Positions 1-8,103 of a stretch of 31,740 nucleotides of DNA are shown piece after piece. Source of the DNA: JBNKFQ01 sp050289385. GTDB lineage: Bacteria > Pseudomonadota > Gammaproteobacteria > Pseudomonadales > Porticoccaceae. The DNA lies in contig JBNKFQ010000267.1 of the NCBI GenBank assembly GCA_050289385.1, forward strand, positions 1-31,740, written 5' to 3'. How positions within the stretch are numbered: the stretch's first letter is position 1; every line of letters begins with the position of its first letter. The translations under genes were made by a program, and so were the position numbers. The notes under the pieces were generated by a model, which saw nothing but the letters and a program-made list of their open reading frames with translations, was not told the DNA's origin and made no database searches.

Positions 1-34
1 CGCGGAGCCTGGACTCGTCTGTAAGCCCCGAAGG

Positions 35-135
35 GCGAGACCTGAAGCGCGCATCTGCCGCGTTGCAACCCTCGCCAGGGACAACCAGCCCTGGCCTTCG
101 GATTGCGTCTTGCAGCTACACGCTTCAGGTCTCGC
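35..135. repeat. Inverted repeat with 15-bp perfect arms and an inner hairpin
   Basis: Positions 35-49 (GCGAGACCTGAAGCG) are the exact reverse complement of 121-135. Between them lies a second perfect stem, CCAGGG at 75-80 with CCCTGG at 89-94. No protein frame makes sense across it. It may be the tail of a longer repetitive or structured RNA element that begins before the window. I do not recognise a named family; a REP/BIME-type intergenic element is the likeliest class. Confidence 0.6.
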
Positions 136-163
136 AGAGACGCCATAGACTTGTTCAGAGGTT

Positions 164-342
164 CCCTAGTACTCCTTCAAGGTGATAATGACGGGTTCAG
201 TTGACTTGTCAGGGTTCATGGCGAGGCGCGCCTCGCAGGTAATGGCCGTAGTCCTTGCCAAGAGGCGCAACGACGTCCATGGGCGCTGACAAGTCAACCC
301 ACAGGGCGATCCCGTCATTATCACCTTGAAGGAGTACCAGGG
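164..342. repeat. 179-bp nested inverted-repeat (MITE-like / long hairpin) element
   Basis: The outer arms are 32 nt each, 164-195 and 311-342, complementary at all but one position. Inside them a second 12-bp arm pair (GTTGACTTGTCA at 200-211, TGACAAGTCAAC at 287-298) and a third short pair (CATGG 217-221, CCATG 277-281) are nested in the right order. A perfect 16-bp palindrome, GCGAGGCGCGCCTCGC, sits at 221-236. The whole unit can therefore fold as one long branched hairpin. No target-site duplication is obvious at the edges. It lies directly downstream of the Rieske gene and could end that transcript. Short open frames across it are by-products of the palindrome. Confidence 0.7.
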
Positions 343-394
343 CCTGTTGCTGATAGCAAATACCATTGCCCGCCGGAGTGCGGGAAGTGCATGC

Positions 395-718
395 TCAGGG
401 TTCGTCCACCATAACGCCCACCTGATTGCCTTCGTACACCAGCTCAAAGCGCGTCAACGAATTCACATCGCTCACGGCATCACCACCTTGTGGACGCCCG
501 GTCGCTAGATCAAAACTGATGCCGTGCGCCGGGCAACGAATGCAACCATTGGCAATGGTCGATTTAGTCAGTGAGGAGCCCGCATGGGGACAACGGTCAG
601 AAATAAGATGTGTACGCCCTTCACTTTGAATCAGCAAAAGCTGCCGCCCCAGCACGGTAAAAGCCTGACAGTAACCATCCCGCAAGCGATGAAGTTTTTC
701 CAGTGGGCAAAACCGCAT
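395..718 (-). CDS. Rieske [2Fe-2S] ferredoxin-like protein
   Basis: A 107-residue protein consisting of a single Rieske domain. The cluster-binding signature is complete: C43-P-H45 and C62-P-A-H65, the two Cys-His boxes 17 residues apart, as in soluble Rieske ferredoxins and the ferredoxin components of dioxygenases and nitrite reductase (NirD). No membrane anchor or signal sequence is visible, so a cytoplasmic electron carrier is expected. The ATG at 718 has AAGGA about ten bases upstream. The gene is divergent from pabB across a 143-bp spacer, and no oxygenase or reductase partner is adjacent, so its redox partner cannot be named. The family assignment is secure; the physiological role is unknown. 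Confidence 0.9.
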   Translation of the reverse strand: MRFCPLEKLHRLRDGYCQAFTVLGRQLLLIQSEGRTHLISDRCPHAGSSLTKSTIANGCIRCPAHGISFDLATGRPQGGDAVSDVNSLTRFELVYEGNQVGVMVDEP

Positions 719-765
719 AGGCTCTATCCTTGTATTGACCGAAAAGCATACCGTTTACAGGGCAA

Positions 766-777
766 GACTGTACAGTC
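766..777. promoter_or_regulatory. Perfect 12-bp palindrome in the Rieske/pabB divergent spacer
   Basis: GACTGTACAGTC is fully self-complementary and sits in the 143-bp region between two divergent genes, where a dimeric regulator could control either. It is not a LexA box, because the CTGT and ACAG halves have no spacer between them. Regulation is inference only. Confidence 0.3.
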
Positions 778-861
778 GAAACACAGGATTGTCGGGCTGG
801 CGATTGCCTTTGTGTGTGCAAATGACTAACCTTGCCGCTTTTCTGAAAACAGGCCCGGGTA

Positions 862-2259
862 ATGTGTCAGATTAAGCCAATCCCCTACCCCGCAGACGTC
901 GGGCAACTGTTTTTCAGCCTCAGGGATTTATCTGGCGCAATCTGGCTGGACAGCGGCAAACCCGGAAGCGAATACGGGCGTTACGATATTATTTCTGCCC
1001 TGCCGACTGCCACGTTATCGGTGAACCATGGCAAGTCTGTTATCACACAAAGTGAGCAAGCAGATCAGCTGTCTGACGACCCTTTCACCCTTGCCAACAA
1101 TCTGCTTCTCACTATGCCGGCATTGCCTGCGGCGGCGCAAGCCTTCCCCTTTGTGGGAGGGTTGGCAGGCTATTTCAGTTATGACATGGGCAAGCCTCTG
1201 GAAAATATACAGCAGTTAACGGCACCTGTAGCGACCTTGCCCACGATGCATCTGGGACTTTATCACTGGTCTTTAATCATTGATCACAAGCAAAAAAAGG
1301 CCAATATGGTATTTCTCGACAGTTGCCCGGATAGCACTGCAGAGGAGGTTTGCGATCGAGTGCAGCGCGCAGCTTCTTCCCTGAATAAACCTGACTTGAA
1401 TCCGCTGAACCGGTTTGCGCTCGACCAGACATTTTCGCCTTCGATGTCGGAGCAGCAATACAGGCAATCTATTGATCGAATTCAGCGATACATACAAGCT
1501 GGTGACTGCTATCAGGTAAATTATGCCCAGCATTTTTCAGCACCGTTTCACGGCGACCCTTTAACAGCTTATTTGACCCTGCGTCGGGCTCTGCCATCGC
1601 CTTTCAGTGCCTGGCTCAACCTTGGCGACGGCCAGAGCATTCTGTGCTTGTCTCCCGAACGTTTTCTCAAGGCGAATTCGGACGGCCTTGTAGAAACCCG
1701 TCCCATCAAAGGTACTCTCAGAAGGGGTGTGGATGCAGAATCCGACCAAAAAAATGCCGCACAGTTGCTTGCCAGTAAGAAGGACCGGGCAGAAAACTTG
1801 ATGATCGTGGATCTGCTGCGCAATGACCTTGGCAAAACCTGTGAAGCGGGCAGCATTTCTGTGCCCAGATTATTTGCCCTGGAAAGCTTCAGCAATGTCC
1901 ATCACCTGGTCAGCACCATTACCGGCAAACTCAGGCCCGACAAAAGTCGCCTCGACTTGTTAAAAGGCTGTTTTCCTGGCGGGTCCATTACCGGTGCGCC
2001 GAAAAGACGGGCAATGGAAATTATTGAAGAGCTGGAAACATGCCAACGTTCAGTCTATTGCGGTAGCATCGGTTATATCAGTCGTTGCGGTCGCATGGAT
2101 ACCAACATTGCGATCCGGACTCTGGTGGCAGATCGTAGTCATCTGCATTGTTGGGGAGGCGGTGGCATCGTCGCCGACTCTGACGCCAGTGCCGAGTATC
2201 AGGAGTCCCTCGATAAAGTCCAGGTTTTGATGGATAGCTTACAGGCGTTTAAAGGATAG
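862..2259 (+). CDS. pabB: Aminodeoxychorismate synthase component I
   Basis: A 465-residue member of the chorismate-utilising enzyme family (anthranilate synthase I / PabB). With a PabA glutamine amidotransferase it converts chorismate to 4-amino-4-deoxychorismate in folate synthesis. The N-terminal domain covers roughly residues 1-180. The chorismate-binding domain carries LSPERFL (263-269), TRPIKGT (279-285, with Lys283 in the PIKGT motif typical of PabB), GGSITGAPK (373-381) and YCGSIGYIS (399-407). Length and motifs match PabB rather than the longer TrpE, and no trp genes are near. No in-frame start exists upstream of the ATG at 862; its ribosome binding site is weak. pabA is not in the window. 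Confidence 0.92.
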   Translation: MCQIKPIPYPADVGQLFFSLRDLSGAIWLDSGKPGSEYGRYDIISALPTATLSVNHGKSVITQSEQADQLSDDPFTLANNLLLTMPALPAAAQAFPFVGGLAGYFSYDMGKPLENIQQLTAPVATLPTMHLGLYHWSLIIDHKQKKANMVFLDSCPDSTAEEVCDRVQRAASSLNKPDLNPLNRFALDQTFSPSMSEQQYRQSIDRIQRYIQAGDCYQVNYAQHFSAPFHGDPLTAYLTLRRALPSPFSAWLNLGDGQSILCLSPERFLKANSDGLVETRPIKGTLRRGVDAESDQKNAAQLLASKKDRAENLMIVDLLRNDLGKTCEAGSISVPRLFALESFSNVHHLVSTITGKLRPDKSRLDLLKGCFPGGSITGAPKRRAMEIIEELETCQRSVYCGSIGYISRCGRMDTNIAIRTLVADRSHLHCWGGGGIVADSDASAEYQESLDKVQVLMDSLQAFKG

Positions 2260-2292
2260 TTTACAGTTGACAGCAGAACCCGCCAATATGCG

Positions 2293-2349
2293 AACCGATT
2301 CGTACAGTTTTACTCTCGGCAACAGAAACCAACCCTGTATAAATCGGTT
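2293..2349. terminator. Inverted repeat between convergent pabB and cysB (possible bidirectional terminator)
   Basis: AACCGATT at 2293-2300 pairs with AATCGGTT at 2342-2349. Just inside, GTACAG (2302-2307) pairs with CTGTAT (2335-2340) allowing one G-T pair. The loop is about 27 nt and starts with TTTT. The convergent setting suggests termination for both genes, but there is no strong T-tract after either arm. Confidence 0.35.
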
Positions 2350-2361
2350 AATACATTATGT

Positions 2362-3336
2362 CTAATATTCCGGCAACCTGATACTACGAAACAACTTTTC
2401 GCGTTCATCACGCGTATGCAACAGCACCGCCTGATCAACCACCTCCTGTGTCAAATGGGGCGCTATCATGGCGATAAAGTGATAAGTGAATTTGCGCAAA
2501 TAAGCGCCTTTGGAGAGCCCGATTTTTACGAGGCATGGTTCAAACAGGTTGCGAACATCTATGGCGACCAGATCTTTGTCGTTTTCCGGCTCATAAGCCA
2601 TGCTGGCAACAATACCAACCCCCATCCCGGCACGCACATAAGTTTTTATCACGTCGGTGTCTGTTGCCGTACATGCCAGATTGGGTATTAATCCCTTGGC
2701 CATAAATGCCTTGTCCAGCATCGATTGACCTGAAAATCCGGCAGCGCAGGTAACTAGAGGGTATTCAGCAAGTGCCTCCAAAGTCAGGTTTCGTTCCTGA
2801 CTGAGGCTGTGGTTCTCGGGCACCAGAATGGACTGCCCCCAACGATAACAGGGCAGTGACACCAGGTCTCGATTGTGCTCCAGACCATTGCTGGAAATAG
2901 CCAGATCAACCATGCCATCTGCCAGCAGTTCAACCACTCTGTCCGGCGTGGCCTGTTGCAAACGCAGCGTAACATTCGGAAATTCCCGCGAATATTGGCG
3001 TATGATCTTCGGCAAGATATAGCGTGCCTGGGTGTGGGTGACAGCGATATTTAACGTACCCCGGTCTGGCTCCTTGTATTCCTGAGCGAGGCGCCTGATG
3101 CTCTCCACCTGTTGCAATACTTCACCAGCGACCTGGAGGATCTTTTCTCCGGCGGGTGTTATCTGTGTCAGGTGTTTGCCGCTGCGGGCGAAAATTTCAA
3201 CACCGAGCTCATCTTCCAGCAAGCGAACCTGTTTACTGATTCCGGGTTGAGAGGTGTACAGACTCTGGGCGGTAGCAGAAACATTGAGATCGTGATGTGC
3301 CACTTCCCATATGTAGCGCAATTGCTGGAGTTTCAT
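2362..3336 (-). CDS. cysB: LysR-type transcriptional regulator CysB
   Basis: A 324-residue LysR-family regulator, the same length as E. coli CysB. It begins MKLQQLRYIWEV, with the winged helix-turn-helix in residues 1-60 (QPGISKQVRLLEDELG region), followed by a periplasmic-binding-protein-like effector domain. In this family CysB activates sulfate assimilation and cysteine synthesis genes with N-acetylserine or O-acetylserine as inducer. The start is set at 3336, not at the TTG 21 nt upstream, because a purine-rich AGGGGG lies four bases before this ATG and the family begins with MKLQQ. CysB and Cbl are close paralogues, but the N-terminus and length favour CysB. No cys structural genes are adjacent. 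Confidence 0.93.
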   Translation of the reverse strand: MKLQQLRYIWEVAHHDLNVSATAQSLYTSQPGISKQVRLLEDELGVEIFARSGKHLTQITPAGEKILQVAGEVLQQVESIRRLAQEYKEPDRGTLNIAVTHTQARYILPKIIRQYSREFPNVTLRLQQATPDRVVELLADGMVDLAISSNGLEHNRDLVSLPCYRWGQSILVPENHSLSQERNLTLEALAEYPLVTCAAGFSGQSMLDKAFMAKGLIPNLACTATDTDVIKTYVRAGMGVGIVASMAYEPENDKDLVAIDVRNLFEPCLVKIGLSKGAYLRKFTYHFIAMIAPHLTQEVVDQAVLLHTRDEREKLFRSIRLPEY

Positions 3337-3421
3337 TTTGCCCCCTATACATGTCAAAAGAGTATAAAAAAATACCGAGGCTATTGTTTTTTAGAATAGA
3401 GCTAATTTGAGAGATGTGCCA

Positions 3422-3547
3422 GTGAATAATCAATCAGACAGGAATAAATTTGACAATCAAGGGCTGTCACACACCGACAGTCTCATGCAAAACCCCCTGC
3501 CAAAAGTATTGGAATCAGGCGTACTGTCCAATCTGCGGAGCAATTGA
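3422..3547 (+). CDS. Possible 41-residue small ORF in the cysB upstream region
   Basis: The 290-bp gap 3337-3626 between cysB and the 5'-nucleotidase gene (both minus strand) has no standard gene. A plus-strand GTG frame at 3422, with GAGAGA about seven bases before it, encodes 41 residues that include the stretch PLPKVLESGVLSNLR. It is followed by a direct repeat, AATTGATAAT at 3542-3551 and 3556-3565. I recognise no family. It may be a leader peptide, a decayed gene tail or chance; nothing but the start context and the length of the open frame supports it. Confidence 0.15.
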   Translation: MNNQSDRNKFDNQGLSHTDSLMQNPLPKVLESGVLSNLRSN

Positions 3548-3626
3548 TAATCAAGAATTGATAATTGAGACGTTCTTGCCCTGACGGTTTTTAAAGGTGT
3601 GCACCTGCCGACATGGGACCAATCTT

Positions 3627-4544
3627 TTATTGACTTGCCACATCTGGCTCGTTGGCAACACCGTGAGGCACGTGACCTGTCGCTACATGAAGACTGGCCG
3701 AATCACAATGTTTTTGCTGGTCATCAAAAAATACGTCCGCACCGTAGGCCTGTAGAAACGGCCCTTTGTCGAGGCCACCGAGAAACAGCGATTCATCGAG
3801 GCGAATATTCCAGTGTCGCAGGGTTCTCACTACACGTTCGTGAGCCGGCGCCGAACGTGCCGTTACCAGCGCGGTACGAATCGGACTCAGGTCACTTGAA
3901 AACTCTGCCTGAATACCTTGCAAGGCCTGTAAAAAACTCTTGAACGGCCCACCGACCAGAGGCTGGTGGGCCAGTGCCTTTTCGCTACTGCTAAATGCTG
4001 GCAGCCCCTGTTTTTTATATACCACCTCGGCTTCGTCGGAAAAAATAACAGCATCGCCATCAAAGGCAAAGCGCAACTCATCGTCATTTTTATTGGCTGA
4101 ACTCGAAGACAGCAACGTTGCAGCGGCAACACCGTGCTTTAAAGCATTGCGTACATCGTCAGCGTGGGTAGACAGAAACAGGTGGCAGCCAAATGCCGAT
4201 ACATATTTGTAAGGGCTTTCACCGCCACAAAAAGCTGCACGAGAGATATTCAGGCCGTGGTGTTCAATAGAGTTAAAAACCCGAAGGCCGGTATCTGCCG
4301 AGTTGCGTGACAACAAAATCACTTCAACCCTGGGGTCACCGTCCAGTTTTTCGTTAATACGTAACATTTTTTTTACCAGGGGAAAAGCCTCCCCCGGCGC
4401 CAAAACATCATTTTCATGTTCTATCTGATAACGGGAAAACGCTTCAAGTCCCTCAGATTCATAGACCTGGTGGCTGTCGTCCAGATTGAACAGCACTCGG
4501 GTGGAAATAGCTATAACAAGCTTGTCGCCGTAATTGTTTGGCAT
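3627..4544 (-). CDS. Cytosolic 5'-nucleotidase (NT5C1-like, 5_nucleotid family)
   Basis: A 305-residue protein of the cytosolic 5'-nucleotidase I family (Pfam 5_nucleotid, PF06189), which dephosphorylates nucleoside 5'-monophosphates, AMP in the animal members. Family blocks are clear: ISTRVLFNLDDSHQVYE near the N-terminus (13-29), LLSRNSADTGLRVFNSIEHH (77-96), and FDGDAVIFSDEAEVVY (161-176), whose DGD is the HAD-like acidic motif. No signal peptide is present. The ATG at 4544 has GAGG upstream at a good distance. It lies 64 bp downstream of the alanine symporter gene on the same strand and may be co-transcribed with it. The bacterial substrate preference is not readable from the sequence. 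Confidence 0.88.
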   Translation of the reverse strand: MPNNYGDKLVIAISTRVLFNLDDSHQVYESEGLEAFSRYQIEHENDVLAPGEAFPLVKKMLRINEKLDGDPRVEVILLSRNSADTGLRVFNSIEHHGLNISRAAFCGGESPYKYVSAFGCHLFLSTHADDVRNALKHGVAAATLLSSSSANKNDDELRFAFDGDAVIFSDEAEVVYKKQGLPAFSSSEKALAHQPLVGGPFKSFLQALQGIQAEFSSDLSPIRTALVTARSAPAHERVVRTLRHWNIRLDESLFLGGLDKGPFLQAYGADVFFDDQQKHCDSASLHVATGHVPHGVANEPDVASQ

Positions 4545-4608
4545 TTGCTACGCCTCATGCACACCCGGGCACTGTACATAAAAACAGTCTATAGTGCAAG
4601 CTGGTACG

Positions 4609-5973
4609 TCATGCCTGGTCAGTTGCCGTATTGCTTGCTTCCTGCTTGCCTTCATCAACAAAATACGCCCTGGCCAGCCTGAATATCATCGGGCTCAGTA
4701 AAATCAGTGCGATCAGGTTAGGGAAGGTCATCAGGCCATTAAAAATACCAGCGACATCTGCCATCAAACCAAAGGTAGCTATCGCCCCACATGGCACTGC
4801 AGCCACCCACATAACCCGAAACCAGATGATTGACTTTACGCCAAACAGAAATTCAAAACAGCGTTCCGCATAATAGGCCCAACCCAGAATAGTGGTAAAG
4901 GCAAACAAGATCACGCCAATCATACAAATATAATATCCACCGGGAATGGCAGACTCGAACGCCGATGCGGTCATGCCAACAAAGCTTTCCTCACCGATCC
5001 AGGCACCCGTTATTACAATCACAAGGCCCGTGACCGTACAAACAACCAGGGTGTCTATGAAGGTACCCAGCATCGCGATAACTCCTTGTCGTACCGGGTC
5101 GTTGGTTTCTGCCGCAGCGTGAGCGATTGGTGCACTGCCCTGCCCCGCTTCGTTGGAGAACAGGCCTCTTTCAACACCTTTGGACACCATGTCTTTAAAC
5201 AATGCACCAGAGAAGCCTCCTACCGCCGCCGGGGGGTTAAAGGCACTTTTAACGATCAGTATAAATGCTTCCGGTATAGCTGTGATATTAACAAGCAACA
5301 CAACGATACCCGACAAGATATAAGCAACTGCCATAAATGGCACCAGCGCGCCGGCCACATGGGCAATACGTTGAATACCACCGATAATCACAACACCCAC
5401 CAGGATGGTAAGTACAATGGCGGTAATCACCGGACTTACGCCAAACACGCCCTGAACCGCCTCGGCAATCGCGTTCGCCTGGGACGTATTACCTGAACCA
5501 AGACCGCCAAAACCACAAAAAACCGCAAACAGTACCGCCAGCCATGACCACTTTTTACCAAGGCCATTGCGAATGTAATACATCGGGCCACCGACATGGC
5601 GTCCGTCTTCATCTACCTCGCGATATTTAACAGCACATACCGCTTCGGCAAATTTGGTTGCCATACCCACCAGGCCTGTCATCCACATCCAGAACAACGC
5701 GCCGGGACCGCCAGCACCTACGGCCAGAGCAACACCACCGATATTGCCAACACCAATAGTGGCAGACAAAGATGTCATCAAGGCATTAAACGGACTGATA
5801 TCACCTTCACCACTGCCGCGTCTGCCGCGGAAAAGCTGTCCAAATGCATACCCCAGCTTGCGCAAGGTCATGAACCTGAGCCCCAGGGTGAGATAGATAC
5901 CCGTGCCGATCAGTAAAAACAGCATTACCGATCCCCACACCCAGTCATTGATTTGGCCTATTATGTGTGCCAT
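4609..5973 (-). CDS. Alanine/glycine:cation symporter (AGCS family)
   Basis: A 454-residue polytopic inner-membrane protein of the AGCS family (AlsT/DagA/YaaJ type), which imports alanine or glycine with Na+ (or H+). Diagnostic family stretches are TSLSATIGVGNIGGVALA (68-85), GGPGALFWMWMTGLVGMATK (88-107) and SNEAGQGSAPIAHAAA in the middle, with about eleven hydrophobic segments. The ATG at 5973 has AGAGG six bases upstream. The 80-bp upstream spacer is very AT-rich and probably holds its promoter. The symporter and the PLP enzyme upstream could both serve amino-acid catabolism, but that is only inferred from adjacency. Confidence 0.93.
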   Translation of the reverse strand: MAHIIGQINDWVWGSVMLFLLIGTGIYLTLGLRFMTLRKLGYAFGQLFRGRRGSGEGDISPFNALMTSLSATIGVGNIGGVALAVGAGGPGALFWMWMTGLVGMATKFAEAVCAVKYREVDEDGRHVGGPMYYIRNGLGKKWSWLAVLFAVFCGFGGLGSGNTSQANAIAEAVQGVFGVSPVITAIVLTILVGVVIIGGIQRIAHVAGALVPFMAVAYILSGIVVLLVNITAIPEAFILIVKSAFNPPAAVGGFSGALFKDMVSKGVERGLFSNEAGQGSAPIAHAAAETNDPVRQGVIAMLGTFIDTLVVCTVTGLVIVITGAWIGEESFVGMTASAFESAIPGGYYICMIGVILFAFTTILGWAYYAERCFEFLFGVKSIIWFRVMWVAAVPCGAIATFGLMADVAGIFNGLMTFPNLIALILLSPMIFRLARAYFVDEGKQEASNTATDQA

Positions 5974-6053
5974 AAATACCTCTGATATTTATATTTATTA
6001 ACAATAAGTTAAAACGATAATTTAAAGTGATTTTTAATCTGTATGGTGGACTT

Positions 6054-7073
6054 TCAGGTTGTTAGTCCAAACACCTGCTCCCTCTGGGCGAACAGCCCAA
6101 ACAATCCACCGGTATGAACAAAAACAATATCGTCAACTCCGTGAAAACGCCCGGCGTGAATTTCCTGTAGCATGCCGTAAAAAGCCTTGCCAGTGTATAC
6201 CGGGTCCAGAAGCAGCCCTTCCAGTCGGGCCATATTGCGGATCGTGTCAAAAACTACTTCGGTGGCGATACCATAACCGGGGCCAGTGTACTCGTCGTTA
6301 ACCAAAACACGCAAATTGGCGGTTATATAGTCTGGCACGTCATACAAGCGCTGCCAGTCTGATATATCTTCGCGTACCTTGCGTTCGAAGTAGCGCCTGC
6401 TATCCGAAACAGCCATTCCAATTACCTGAGTGTCGGCGCCAAACTCCTGTTCAGCACCAACAGTGAGGCCGGCCTGGGTGCCGCCAGAACCAGTTGCACA
6501 GACTATTACTCCGGGTTCAATTCCGGCCTGATCGCAATCTGCCTTCAGTTCACGGGCGCATGCAAAATACCCCCACAAACCAACACCTTCGCTGCCACCC
6601 GTCGGTATCAATAAGGGCTTTCTTCCCTCGGCTTGATAATGTTTTTGCCAATGCTCAAAAAGTTGGTCAAGTTGTCTGTATTCCTTGAGCGGATAAAAGG
6701 AAATTTCGGCGCCTGCCAGTCTGTCCAATAACAGATTGCCATCTGGAACAGCGTCTGCGCCGCGAAGAATCAGGTGCACCTTCAGGCCCAGCTGTGCCCC
6801 TAGCAAAGCAACCGCGCGACAGTGGTTTGACTGGACTCCACCGCAGGTAATCAGCGTGTCATAGCCCTCGTCCAATGCCCGGGCCAGAATAAACTCCAGC
6901 TTGCGTACCTTGTTACCAGACAGACCACAGCCAGTCATGTCGTCCCGCTTGACCCAGATGCGAGTCCCCCCAGACTGCCTGGATATACGCTTTAACAGCT
7001 GCAAAGGGGTTGGCCGTTGCGCCAGGTTTAATCGTTTGGGCAACGGCAATGGCGTTCTTTGTTCCGTATTCAA
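6054..7073 (-). CDS. D-cysteine desulfhydrase / ACC deaminase-family PLP enzyme
   Basis: A 339-residue fold-type II PLP enzyme of the ACC deaminase/D-cysteine desulfhydrase family. The PLP lysine is K55 in LSGNKVRKLEF. TCGGVQSNHCRAVA near residue 80 and the ATGSGGTQAGL phosphate-binding loop near 194 are also present. D-cysteine desulfhydrase releases pyruvate, H2S and ammonia; ACC deaminase cleaves 1-aminocyclopropane-1-carboxylate. The sequence around the lysine favours the desulfhydrase group, but the two are hard to separate without structure-guided comparison. The only plausible start is a TTG at 7073 with a poor ribosome binding site. It begins 11 nt after the yajC stop, suggesting translational coupling to yajC. 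Confidence 0.82.
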   Translation of the reverse strand: MNTEQRTPLPLPKRLNLAQRPTPLQLLKRISRQSGGTRIWVKRDDMTGCGLSGNKVRKLEFILARALDEGYDTLITCGGVQSNHCRAVALLGAQLGLKVHLILRGADAVPDGNLLLDRLAGAEISFYPLKEYRQLDQLFEHWQKHYQAEGRKPLLIPTGGSEGVGLWGYFACARELKADCDQAGIEPGVIVCATGSGGTQAGLTVGAEQEFGADTQVIGMAVSDSRRYFERKVREDISDWQRLYDVPDYITANLRVLVNDEYTGPGYGIATEVVFDTIRNMARLEGLLLDPVYTGKAFYGMLQEIHAGRFHGVDDIVFVHTGGLFGLFAQREQVFGLTT

Positions 7074-7084
7074 TAGCTTGACGC

Positions 7085-7417
7085 CTATATGGCTTTAATT
7101 GTGCCCTTTGGCAAAACAGCGTGAACGGCCATTTTTTGAAAGCGCATTTCTACGTTCTCTGCCACTTCCAGCACAACATAGTCGTCTTCTACTTTGGTAA
7201 CCTTGCCCAACATACCACTTGTGGTTACCACTTCATCGCCTTTGCCAAGCGCAGCAACCAGACTTTGATGTTCCTTCTGACGTTTGCGTTGCGGACGGAT
7301 AATCAGGAACCAGAAAATTGCGAAAATGACAATAAAAGGCAGGAAACTCAACAAGCCTCCACCCTGTGGTGCAGCAGCGGGAGCACTTGCGTAAGCAGCG
7401 GGAATAAACCAGGACAT
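7085..7417 (-). CDS. yajC: Preprotein translocase accessory subunit YajC
   Basis: A 110-residue inner-membrane protein with one transmembrane segment (about 21-40) followed directly by the basic RPQRKRQKEH stretch and a small cytoplasmic domain with GDEVVTTSGMLGKV, all typical of YajC. YajC associates with SecDF of the Sec translocon. In most gammaproteobacteria it lies in tgt-yajC-secD-secF; here a peroxiredoxin gene is upstream and a PLP-enzyme gene follows within 11 nt, so it is uncoupled from secDF. The upstream spacer (7418-7554, 137 bp) shows no gene and probably contains its promoter. Confidence 0.93.
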   Translation of the reverse strand: MSWFIPAAYASAPAAAPQGGGLLSFLPFIVIFAIFWFLIIRPQRKRQKEHQSLVAALGKGDEVVTTSGMLGKVTKVEDDYVVLEVAENVEMRFQKMAVHAVLPKGTIKAI

Positions 7418-7554
7418 ATACAGGATCTCTTTAGTAGTTAATGTTTAGTTGTAAGTGTGTCGTTGTAACCGTTAGTCTGACGTGGTCAGGAAAAACAGAA
7501 AGCGCACACTTTAGCGGTTTACTTTATCGGTAACAATGGTTTGTCCAGGCGCCG

Positions 7555-8034
7555 CTAGTCATCCAGATTCTCTCGAATCCATCCCATTACGTCATCGTGG
7601 TGACTTTTGGTCTTGACCTTATCCATAACATGTTTTAGCCGACCATCCTTGCCAATAATAAACGTGGTACGCAAAATGCCGTCAAATTCACGCCCCATGA
7701 ACTTCTTCGGCCCCCAGGCTCCATATTTGTCCGCAATGGCATGGTCTTCATCAGACAACAAATCAAAATTCAAACCGTCTCGTTCAATAAAGCGGGCCAG
7801 ACGCCCGGGAGCATCGGGGCTTACACCCAGAACCACAGTATCCAGGCGATCGAATTCCTTTTGCGTATCACGTATACCACAGGCCTGGACCGTACAACCC
7901 GGGGTCATGGCTTTTGGGTAGAAATACAAAACCACGTTTTTCTTACCACGAAAATCTTTCAGGCTCACCTTGTCCCCATCCTGCCTGGTTAGCGTAAACA
8001 CCGGGGCCAAATTGCCCACTTTCGGAAACGGCAT
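7555..8034 (-). CDS. bcp: Thiol peroxidase, BCP/PrxQ-type peroxiredoxin
   Basis: A 159-residue atypical 2-Cys peroxiredoxin of the BCP (bacterioferritin comigratory protein)/PrxQ group, which reduces H2O2 and organic hydroperoxides using thioredoxin. The active site is TPGCTVQAC, with peroxidatic C47 and resolving C52 five residues apart as in E. coli BCP. The thioredoxin-fold start NVVLYFYPKAMTPGC is intact. An in-frame start 60 nt upstream is rejected because the ATG at 8034 has AAGGAG at the right spacing and gives the usual family length. It lies 69 nt downstream of the APC permease gene on the same strand. Confidence 0.93.
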   Translation of the reverse strand: MPFPKVGNLAPVFTLTRQDGDKVSLKDFRGKKNVVLYFYPKAMTPGCTVQACGIRDTQKEFDRLDTVVLGVSPDAPGRLARFIERDGLNFDLLSDEDHAIADKYGAWGPKKFMGREFDGILRTTFIIGKDGRLKHVMDKVKTKSHHDDVMGWIRENLDD

Positions 8035-8103
8035 TGCGTAGCTCCTTGATATATTTGAGATTGGTATCTTTTTGTGAGGGCGGCAGTATCGCACAAAAAC
8101 AAA

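Noticed and set aside
1..160. tRNA, tmRNA or SRP RNA in the first 160 bases
   Set aside because: No cloverleaf, no tmRNA tag frame and no SRP core motif could be recognised.
166..508. Short open frames on both strands through the 179-bp hairpin
   Set aside because: They exist because of the palindrome, show no domain, and one of them overlaps the Rieske gene antisense.
766..777. LexA/SOS box
   Set aside because: CTGT and ACAG are adjacent, whereas the gammaproteobacterial LexA site needs eight bases between them.
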